Made by a program: the position numbers and the translations under genes. Under the pieces are notes generated by a model, which worked only from the letters and a program-made list of their open reading frames with translations, had not been told where the DNA came from and did no database searches. Below, one piece after another: positions 1 to 5,154 of a stretch of 6,469 bases of DNA (position 1 is its first letter; the number at the start of each line of letters is the position of its first letter). Origin of the DNA: Deltaproteobacteria bacterium (lineage in GTDB: Bacteria; Desulfobacterota_D; UBA1144; Nemesobacterales; N074bin48); contig SMWS01000063.1 of assembly GCA_004356685.1 (NCBI GenBank), positions 1 to 6,469 on the forward strand, given 5' to 3'.

Positions 1-1
1 G

Positions 2-1030
2 CTTGAAACCAACATCAATCTACCATTTGTTGCTGTTGATACTTCAGGCCCGCAGCACTTAAATCTTAAAGTTGATAGGCCTCAATTCGAAAAGATGGTT
101 GAAGATTTAATAGATAGACTAGATGAACCTTGTATACAGGCGCTCGGTGATGCTAAATTAGATGCTTCAGAAATTGATGAAGTAGTTTTGGTTGGCGGCA
201 TGACCAGGATGCCTAAGGTTATGGAAAAGGTACGCCAATTATTTAATAAAGATCCACAAATAAGAATAAATCCTGATGAAGTTGTTGCAATAGGCGCTGC
301 AGTACAGGGCGGTATCTTGGAAGGACAGATAGATGAGGTAATTCTACTGGATGTTGTGCCACTTTCGCTTGGAGTAGAAACAAGAGGAAGTCTCTGTACT
401 AAAATCATTGAGCGAAATACAACTATACCTACCAAGAGGAGCAGAATATTCACAACTGCGCTGGATAACCAGGATTTTGTTAATATTCACGTTTTACAGG
501 GTGAAAGAGAAATGGCAGATGATAATATATCACTTGCTAAACTTAATTTAATAGGTATTCCGCCAGCACCAAGGGGTATCCCGCAAATTGAGGTTTCATT
601 TGAAGTAGATGCTGATGGGATATTAAATGTTTCTGCAAGAGACTTGGGTACCGGCAAAAAACAGGCTATTCAGGTTGAAACATCCGGCGGGCTTTCTGAA
701 GGGCAAATTAAATCAATAATTGAAGAAGGTAAGAAGCATCTGCAAGATGATAAAATAAAAAAAGAATTTGCAGATGTAAAAAATGAAGCAGAGGGGTTAC
801 TGTTTTCAGTAGAAAAAACACTAAGCTCTTATTCAGATAAAGCTGAAGAAGGTTTTATAGATATAGTAAAAGATGCAAGGGATAAAATGAGAGTGGCACT
901 ATCTTCTGAAGATCATGATGAAATAAGCAGTGCATTGGATACTTTAAAGGAATGTTCTTATGCTTTTGCAGAAATAATATACTCTAAAAAGGAAAATAAA
1001 ACAGAATATCAGCAGGATCCAGAGAGTTAA
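2..1030 (+). CDS. dnaK: Chaperone protein DnaK (Hsp70), C-terminal part, 5' end outside window
   Basis: ATP-dependent cytosolic Hsp70 chaperone that binds exposed hydrophobic peptide segments and cycles with DnaJ and GrpE. The reading frame is open from base 2, upstream of the first in-frame ATG at 95, and begins with ETNINLPF, a conserved internal stretch of the DnaK ATPase domain. The gene is therefore cut by the window edge. 342 residues are visible and about 275 N-terminal ones are missing, judged by alignment from memory to E. coli DnaK. Visible parts in order: the end of the ATPase domain with the adenosine motif VVLVGGMTRMP (about residues 61-71), DEVVAIGAAVQGG, the interdomain linker VILLD (about 113-117), the beta substrate-binding domain (NTTIPTK, HVLQGER, PAPRGIPQIEV, DADGILNVSA), and a helical lid. 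The tail ends KTEYQQDPES and lacks the acidic EEV-type end of many bacterial DnaKs. dnaJ follows 31 bp downstream. Identification is secure; a specialised DnaK paralogue cannot be excluded. Confidence 0.97.
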   Translation, partial: LETNINLPFVAVDTSGPQHLNLKVDRPQFEKMVEDLIDRLDEPCIQALGDAKLDASEIDEVVLVGGMTRMPKVMEKVRQLFNKDPQIRINPDEVVAIGAAVQGGILEGQIDEVILLDVVPLSLGVETRGSLCTKIIERNTTIPTKRSRIFTTALDNQDFVNIHVLQGEREMADDNISLAKLNLIGIPPAPRGIPQIEVSFEVDADGILNVSARDLGTGKKQAIQVETSGGLSEGQIKSIIEEGKKHLQDDKIKKEFADVKNEAEGLLFSVEKTLSSYSDKAEEGFIDIVKDARDKMRVALSSEDHDEISSALDTLKECSYAFAEIIYSKKENKTEYQQDPES

Positions 1031-1061
1031 TAGAGTTTTTCCACACTAAAAATTCATAAAT

Positions 1062-2168
1062 ATGTCAAAAAAAGATTATTACGAAGTATTAGATATAAGA
1101 AGAAATGCGTCACAAGATGATATAAAAAGGGCTTTTAAAAAACTTGCTTTTGAGCATCATCCAGATAGAAATCCCGACAGTGATGAAACTGACGATAAGT
1201 TTAAAGAAGTAAATGAAGCGTACCAAATACTTAGTGATGAAAATAAAAGGGCGCAATATGATAGTTTCGGGCATATTTCTGGAGACGGCTTCCAGCCGGG
1301 TGCAAACTATTCAAATTTTGGTGATCTTTTTGGCTCTTTATTTGAAGATGTTTTCTCTGGAGGAGGTACAACCAGAGCACAGAGGGGAAGGGATCTAAAA
1401 TATGATTTAGAGTTAATGTTTGAGGAGGCAGTTTTTGGAATTAACAAAGAAATAGAAATACCAAAAAATACATTATGTGAAGAGTGCAGTGGTAAAGGAG
1501 CGCAGCCTGGGGGGGAAGTCACTTGCGGAAGCTGCTCTGGTACTGGATCTATGAACTATTCACAGGGATTTCTAACTATTAGCAGAACGTGTTCTAATTG
1601 CGGAGGTTCTGGTTCAGTTATTACTAAACCATGTAAAGGTTGCAAAGGTAAAGGCCTTGTTTATATAAACAAAAAAGTAAGCGTTAAGGTTCCAGCTGGT
1701 GTTGAAACGGGTTCAAGATTAAGGATGAGAGATGAAGGAGAATCGGGTTTTTATGGGGGACCAAGCGGAGATTTATACATAGAGTTACATGTTAAAGAAC
1801 ATGAATTCTTTAAAAGAGAAGGTAATAATCTTTTTATAGAAGTTCCAATAAGTTTTGTACAGGCTGCACTTGGCACAGAAATTGAAATACCCACAATTGA
1901 AGGTAAAGCCAACTTTAAGTTTCCATCAGGCACACAACCAGGACAATCTTTCAAATTAAAGGGTAAAGGCGTAACTGACCTTAGGTCTGGACGAAAAGGC
2001 GACATGTATGTTATTTCTCAAGTAGAAGTACCTGTTAAACTTAACTCAAAACAAAAAGAAATATTAAAAGAGTTTGAAAAATACAGTAAAACGGAAGATC
2101 AGCCGCTCATAAGTAAATTTATTAATAAGTTTCAGGGTTATATTGAAAAGATTGTTGTTTTCAATTAA
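1062..2168 (+). CDS. dnaJ: Chaperone protein DnaJ (Hsp40)
   Basis: Co-chaperone that delivers unfolded substrates to DnaK and stimulates its ATPase. The 368 residues, close to the usual 370-380, carry the full type I architecture. The J domain covers about residues 1-70 with HPD at 33-35. A Gly/Phe-rich linker runs from about 70 to 103. The zinc-binding region has four CxxCxGxG repeats, with cysteine pairs at 139/142, 155/158, 177/180 and 191/194. The C-terminal beta substrate-binding domains follow, with VPAGVETGSRLRMRDEGE and GKGVTDLRSGRKGDMYV. All zinc ligands are present. It lies 31 bp after dnaK on the same strand and is probably co-transcribed with it. The start ATG gives the canonical SKKDYYEVL opening, but no Shine-Dalgarno sequence is seen just upstream (AAAATTCATAAAT). 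The last 8 bp overlap the 3' end of the convergent sulfur-carrier gene. Confidence 0.98.
   Translation: MSKKDYYEVLDIRRNASQDDIKRAFKKLAFEHHPDRNPDSDETDDKFKEVNEAYQILSDENKRAQYDSFGHISGDGFQPGANYSNFGDLFGSLFEDVFSGGGTTRAQRGRDLKYDLELMFEEAVFGINKEIEIPKNTLCEECSGKGAQPGGEVTCGSCSGTGSMNYSQGFLTISRTCSNCGGSGSVITKPCKGCKGKGLVYINKKVSVKVPAGVETGSRLRMRDEGESGFYGGPSGDLYIELHVKEHEFFKREGNNLFIEVPISFVQAALGTEIEIPTIEGKANFKFPSGTQPGQSFKLKGKGVTDLRSGRKGDMYVISQVEVPVKLNSKQKEILKEFEKYSKTEDQPLISKFINKFQGYIEKIVVFN
2161..2168. other. Tail-to-tail overlap of dnaJ and sulfur-carrier gene
   Basis: The last codons of dnaJ (+) and the stop plus final codons of the CysO/MoaD-like gene (-) share these 8 bp. The dnaJ stop TAA is at 2166-2168 and the opposing TGA is at 2161-2163 read in reverse. 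No intergenic space exists for a conventional terminator for either gene, so the two convergent transcripts must overlap at least slightly. Confidence 0.9.
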
Positions 2169-2442
2169 CAACCCCGCCTGCAATAGCCGGAATAATTGAA
2201 ACGATATCATCTTTGTTCAACCCAGTGCTAACACCATCCAAAAACCTGATGTCTTCATTGTTTACGTATAGATTTATAAACCTTCTAACTTCTCCATTTT
2301 CATCACATAGTCTCTCTTTAATTCCCGGGAACTGATTTTCTAATTCTTCGATTAACTCTGCTACATTAGAGGCATTAATATCTACCTCATCTTTTTCCCC
2401 AGTCAATCTTCTAAGCGGTGTTGGTATTCTTACGGAAGGCAT
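2161..2442 (-). CDS. CysO/MoaD/ThiS-like ubiquitin-fold sulfur carrier protein
   Basis: Small 93-residue beta-grasp protein. Family members carry sulfur as a C-terminal Gly-Gly thiocarboxylate after adenylation by an E1-like enzyme (MoeB/ThiF type). The sequence resembles mycobacterial CysO more than classical MoaD: VRIPTPLRRLTG near the N-terminus, a PGIKERL segment around 39-45, RFINLYVNNEDIRF at 54-67, and IIPAIAGG at 83-90. Unlike CysO, it does not end at Gly89-Gly90 but continues with VVN, so proteolytic trimming would be needed for thiocarboxylation. The start ATG is supported by a strong AAGGAGGA site about 10 nt upstream. That site lies inside the preceding threonine synthase-like gene, which overlaps this one by 13 bp and implies translational coupling. 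A sulfur donor to the neighbouring PLP enzyme is the leading inference. A general carrier for molybdopterin, thiamine or tRNA thiolation is the alternative. Family assignment is firm; the pathway is not. Confidence 0.9.
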   Translation of the reverse strand: MPSVRIPTPLRRLTGEKDEVDINASNVAELIEELENQFPGIKERLCDENGEVRRFINLYVNNEDIRFLDGVSTGLNKDDIVSIIPAIAGGVVN

Positions 2443-3698
2443 TTCTTCATATCCTCCTTACTATTATTTGTAATAATATTGTATAGGTCTTTAAATTCTT
2501 CAATATTGGCATTAATTGTGTGCGGCATATCTATTTCATTAATAAGTGGTTCCTGTGTTTTTAAACCATTTCCAGTTATAGATATTAAAATAGATTCATT
2601 TTTGTTTATCTGGTTATTTTGTAATAGTTTTTTTGTAACTGCAACAGTCACTCCTCCGGCGGTCTCAGTAAAAATACCCTCGGTTTCAGCAAGCAGTTTA
2701 ATTCCCTCGATAATCTCGGGATCTGTAACATCCTCAGACCATCCGCCACTGTCTTTTATTGCTTTCATCGCATAATAACCGTCGGCAGGATTGCCTATTG
2801 AGATTGATTTAGCAATAGTATCAGGTTTTTGGGGTTTAAATATTTCCCATTTGTTTTTAACAGCTGTGCTTATAGGAGAACATCCTTTAGCCTGTGCTCC
2901 AAAAACTTTAGTAGCAAAGCTGTCTATGAGTCCAATTTTATGAAATTCATTTATAGCTTTCCAGATTTTAGTAAGCAGTGAGCCGCTTGCCATTGGGATT
3001 ACTACATTTTGAGGAACCTTCCAGCCCATCTGTTCAATAAATTCATAAGCAAATGATTTAGAACCCTCGGCATAGTATGGTCTTAGATTAATATTTACAA
3101 AGCCCCAGCCAAAACTTCCTGCTATTTCGCTGCAAAGTCTGTTTACATCGTCATAATGGCCATTAACCTCTATTAAATTTGTTTTATAAATAGTAGTACC
3201 AACGATCTTAGACTGTTCTAAGTCATTTGGTATAAATATATAGCTCTGCAACCCTGCTGAAGCAGATAGTGCAGATACAGAGTTTGCCAGATTGCCGGTA
3301 GATGCGCAGGATACGGTTTCAAAACCAAATTCTTTAGCCTTGGATAGTGCTACGGAAACTACTCTATCTTTGAACGAAAGGGTGGGATAACAAACAGCAT
3401 CATTTTTTATATATAGTTCTCCTACTCCCAGTACGGCAGCTAAATTATCAGCTTTTATTAGTGGAGTATACCCTACAGACGTTCCCACAGTAGGGCTATC
3501 ATCAATTGGTAAAAGTTCTTTATACCGCCAAATGCTATAATCTCTCTTCTGAATTTTTGCTCTAGATATATTTTTAGCTATTTTTTCGTAATCATAATCG
3601 ACTTCTAAAGGTCCGAAACAAAATTCGCATACATGAATAGCCTGTTTTGGGTACTCATGTCCACATTCTCTGCATATTAATCCATTTACAAAACTCAT
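2430..3698 (-). CDS. thrC: Threonine synthase-like PLP enzyme with N-terminal zinc ribbon
   Basis: Fold-type II PLP enzyme of 422 residues. Threonine synthase converts O-phospho-L-homoserine to threonine and phosphate in the cytosol. The N-terminus has a rubredoxin-like zinc ribbon with paired cysteines C9/C12 and C24/C27. The PLP lysine is K110 in the motif SFKDR (108-112). CASTGNLANS (131-140) is the ASTGN substrate/cofactor loop, and MASGS (236-240) is the phosphate-binding loop position. SISIGNPADGYYAMKAI (298-314), EGIFTETAGG (340-349) and TGNGLKT (375-381) are threonine synthase signatures. ATG 3698 is chosen because GGAG lies 7 nt upstream and the zinc ribbon follows directly. A promoter candidate lies just upstream, and the lipoprotein gene is 134 bp further up. 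The 3' end overlaps the CysO-like carrier gene by 13 bp. That coupling raises the possibility that a protein thiocarboxylate replaces water as nucleophile, giving homocysteine, or that a different phospho-amino acid is used. Catalytic chemistry is intact; true substrate specificity cannot be read from the sequence. Confidence 0.88.
   Translation of the reverse strand: MSFVNGLICRECGHEYPKQAIHVCEFCFGPLEVDYDYEKIAKNISRAKIQKRDYSIWRYKELLPIDDSPTVGTSVGYTPLIKADNLAAVLGVGELYIKNDAVCYPTLSFKDRVVSVALSKAKEFGFETVSCASTGNLANSVSALSASAGLQSYIFIPNDLEQSKIVGTTIYKTNLIEVNGHYDDVNRLCSEIAGSFGWGFVNINLRPYYAEGSKSFAYEFIEQMGWKVPQNVVIPMASGSLLTKIWKAINEFHKIGLIDSFATKVFGAQAKGCSPISTAVKNKWEIFKPQKPDTIAKSISIGNPADGYYAMKAIKDSGGWSEDVTDPEIIEGIKLLAETEGIFTETAGGVTVAVTKKLLQNNQINKNESILISITGNGLKTQEPLINEIDMPHTINANIEEFKDLYNIITNNSKEDMKKCLP
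2452..2459 (-). promoter_or_regulatory. Strong ribosome binding site for the sulfur carrier, inside the upstream gene
   Basis: On the minus strand AAGGAGGA lies about 10 nt before the ATG at 2442-2440. It is the best Shine-Dalgarno match in the window and is embedded in the last codons of the threonine synthase-like gene. A closer ATG at 2450-2448 is only the Met codon of that gene's own frame (DMKKCLP then stop), so the carrier start at 2442 is preferred. Confidence 0.8.
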
Positions 3699-3704
3699 TT
3701 ATAA

Positions 3705-3709
3705 TCTCC
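3705..3709 (-). promoter_or_regulatory. Ribosome binding site of the threonine synthase-like gene
   Basis: GGAGA on the minus strand. The GGAG core is separated by 7 nt (ATTATAA) from the ATG at 3698-3696. This good spacing supports the annotated start. Confidence 0.75.
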
Positions 3710-3723
3710 AAAAAAGAAAGTAA

Positions 3724-3752
3724 ATAATTACTATTAATTGCAGTGATGTCAA
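3724..3752 (-). promoter_or_regulatory. Candidate sigma70 promoter for threonine synthase-like and carrier genes
   Basis: On the minus strand a perfect -35 hexamer TTGACA (3752-3747) is followed after 17 bp by AATTAT (3729-3724), a 4/6 match to TATAAT that lacks the first T. Transcription would start near 3717 and leave a leader of about 18 nt that contains the GGAG site. The ideal -35, spacing and location support it, but the weak -10 in very AT-rich DNA lowers certainty. It would let the enzyme-carrier pair be expressed independently of the lipoprotein gene. Confidence 0.5.
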
Positions 3753-3832
3753 GAATATAATACCAGAAAAAATTAAGGATTTTGGGAGATTAAATAATGT
3801 AATAAATGGAAATAATGAACTTATTTATCAAC

Positions 3833-4195
3833 TTATATAGGAAATTTTTCGTAATCAATCAACTCTATGAGATTTTCTGCACTATCGTATTCTCCGCTTA
3901 AAATAATATAGTCATTTTCTTGCAGATCAGTTTCTTTATCACTAACTATATTAATGAAGCTGCCTTTTCTATCGGTTAGCTGAAAACGAATAGAGCCAAC
4001 ATCATTGTTTCGCTCTAACTGTTTTACTTTGCCTCTAATTTTGACTATCGCTTTTTCAAAAGCATATTTATTGACTAAAATACGATTTATCCTTGTATCT
4101 AAGCCTGCAATATACTGCCCCATTTCATCTGATTTATTCTTTGGGCTGCAAGAGGTAAATATAACAAATAATATTAGAATGATTAACTTTTTCAT
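3833..4195 (-). CDS. Small putative lipoprotein with possible OB-fold domain
   Basis: A 120-residue protein starting MKKLIILILFVIFTSC, a typical type II signal peptide: two lysines, a hydrophobic core, and a lipobox-like FTSC with the lipidated cysteine at residue 16. Ser at +2 would favour the outer membrane under the E. coli sorting rule. The mature part is about 105 residues: a polar linker, a likely helix (about 23-45), then a beta-rich stretch. There, IVKIRGKVKQL, a segment reading SIRFQLTDRKGSFINIV, and DYIILSGEY have the rhythm of a small OB-fold (strand, turn, D-x-G hairpin, 'GxY/V' strand). The OB-fold reading is inference only. The ATG at 4195 is chosen over an in-frame TTG at 4210 because the promoter upstream would start transcription near 4210 and because MKK is the standard signal-peptide start. 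No clear Shine-Dalgarno sequence is seen. Function unknown. It is first in the leftward group ahead of the threonine synthase-like gene. Confidence 0.82.
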   Translation of the reverse strand: MKKLIILILFVIFTSCSPKNKSDEMGQYIAGLDTRINRILVNKYAFEKAIVKIRGKVKQLERNNDVGSIRFQLTDRKGSFINIVSDKETDLQENDYIILSGEYDSAENLIELIDYEKFPI

Positions 4196-4216
4196 AATAG
4201 TATTAATCAAAAGTGG

Positions 4217-4244
4217 ATTATAATTTTATCTATCTATTAGTCAA
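4217..4244 (-). promoter_or_regulatory. Near-consensus sigma70 promoter for the lipoprotein gene
   Basis: On the minus strand the -35 is TTGACT (4244-4239, 5/6 match) and the -10 is TATAAT (4222-4217, 6/6), separated by 16 bp. The predicted transcription start is around 4210, about 15 nt before the ATG at 4195. It is the clearest promoter in the window and probably gives constitutive housekeeping-type expression. No operator-like dyad was seen around it. Confidence 0.75.
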
Positions 4245-4298
4245 ATGTATTAAATTGTGTATAAATATCATACATATTGGTAAATTTAACTAATAGCC

Positions 4299-4302
4299 GG
4301 AG
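4299..4302 (+). promoter_or_regulatory. Ribosome binding site deciding the hydrolase start
   Basis: GGAG lies 5 nt before the ATG at 4308. The alternative in-frame GTG at 4302 overlaps this site and is therefore an unlikely initiation codon. No convincing forward promoter was found between 4211 and 4298; TATAAA at 4260-4265 lacks a usable -35. Confidence 0.7.
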
Positions 4303-4307
4303 TGAAA

Positions 4308-5111
4308 ATGGATATATTTGGCAATAAAGAGTATAAAATTGCAAGATTCTTTATAGAAAATAGCGATAGAAACTTTAATTATATAATCTGGTGTTGTGAA
4401 ACTGGGCAATGTGCCGTTATTGACCCATTAGATGCAATAGAGGTGTTAAATGTAGTAAGGGACAACAATTTAAGCATAAAGTATGTTATAAACACTCACG
4501 CTCATCCTGATCATATATCAGGCAATAATCCTGTTATTAAGGTATCTATGCTCTCTGAGATACTTATCCATCCTCTGGGCCTTGATTATGTTGCTCCCAG
4601 AGCAAAAGCTATTGAAGATGGAGATACAGTTCATATAGGAAAAATCAACATCAAAATACTACATACGCCCGGACACTGTCCCGAACATTTATCTTTACTA
4701 TTGGACGACTATATATTTGTTGGAGATACTATTTTTCTTTCTGGTTGTGGCAATACAAAGTTTAGAGGCAATCCGCATGATTTATATTCAAGTATCTCTA
4801 CAAAGCTCAGTGCTTTGCCCGATAATACTAAAATCTTATGTGGTCATGAATATTCAGAAAACAATTTAAAATTTGCACTGAGTATTGATCCTCAAAACAG
4901 GGAAACCAAAAATAAATTAAATGAAGTTAAATCTAGGTTATCAAGAAGTGAATTTCCTTTATCTACAATAGGTGAGGAGAGACTATATAACCCATTTTTT
5001 AGACTTGATAATGATGCGATTATAAATAATCTTAAATCTAACTATGAACTAATAGATGATGATCCCCAGTCTGTATTTGTAAAATTAAGGCAATTAAGAA
5101 ATAAATGGTGA
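4308..5111 (+). CDS. gloB: Hydroxyacylglutathione hydrolase (glyoxalase II)-like metallo-beta-lactamase-fold enzyme
   Basis: A binuclear metal hydrolase of 267 residues, the usual glyoxalase II size (about 250-260). Glyoxalase II cleaves S-lactoylglutathione to lactate and glutathione in cytosolic methylglyoxal detoxification. The metal-binding set is complete: THAHPDH at 63-69 (H64, H66, D68, H69), H123 in HTPGH, bridging D140 in VGDT, and H180 in CGHEY. Family features beyond the core are also present: a GCGNTKFRGNPHDLY segment after the GDT motif, CGHEYSENNLKFAL (178-191), and the C-terminal NPFFR and VFVKLRQLRNKW, which match the glutathione-binding C-terminal region of GloB. This favours GloB over generic members of the fold. 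The gene is divergent from the lipoprotein gene (112 bp between starts) and convergent with the sensor kinase. A related thioesterase acting on another thiol is the main alternative, especially if the organism does not make glutathione. Confidence 0.82.
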   Translation: MDIFGNKEYKIARFFIENSDRNFNYIIWCCETGQCAVIDPLDAIEVLNVVRDNNLSIKYVINTHAHPDHISGNNPVIKVSMLSEILIHPLGLDYVAPRAKAIEDGDTVHIGKINIKILHTPGHCPEHLSLLLDDYIFVGDTIFLSGCGNTKFRGNPHDLYSSISTKLSALPDNTKILCGHEYSENNLKFALSIDPQNRETKNKLNEVKSRLSRSEFPLSTIGEERLYNPFFRLDNDAIINNLKSNYELIDDDPQSVFVKLRQLRNKW

Positions 5112-5154
5112 ACAGTCTACTTGGTTCAGCCAACTGGAATGGTTCTATAATATA

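Noticed and set aside
95..1030. ATG at 95 as start of a short DnaK-like protein
   Set aside because: The frame is open back to base 2 and encodes conserved DnaK sequence (ETNINLPF), so 95 is an internal Met of a gene cut by the window edge.
1751..2005. 84-codon reverse ORF opposite dnaJ
   Set aside because: It is a shadow of the dnaJ coding frame with no ribosome binding site and no recognisable motif.
2154..2172. Inverted repeat GTTGTT / AACAAC at the dnaJ-carrier junction as a bidirectional terminator
   Set aside because: Only six mostly A/T pairs, around a 7 nt loop and with no T-tract; it is also within coding sequence on both strands.
3699..3832. A riboswitch or small RNA in the lipoprotein-threonine synthase gap
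   Set aside because: The gap is very AT-rich, shows no stable stems or terminator, and the promoter candidate would leave only an 18 nt leader, too short for a riboswitch.
3806..3901. 31-codon forward ORF in the gap and opposite the lipoprotein 3' end
   Set aside because: The nearest purine-rich site (GGGAG at 3783) is too far upstream, the composition is low complexity, and it runs antisense to a supported gene.
4196..4210. TTG at 4210 as start of the lipoprotein
   Set aside because: It lies at the predicted transcription start, has no ribosome binding site, and would add five residues before a perfect MKK signal-peptide start.
5121..5133. TTGG / CCAA stem in the 43 bp gap between the hydrolase and kinase genes as a terminator
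   Set aside because: Four base pairs with a 5 nt loop and no U-run; too weak to support, although the gap is where convergent transcripts should end.
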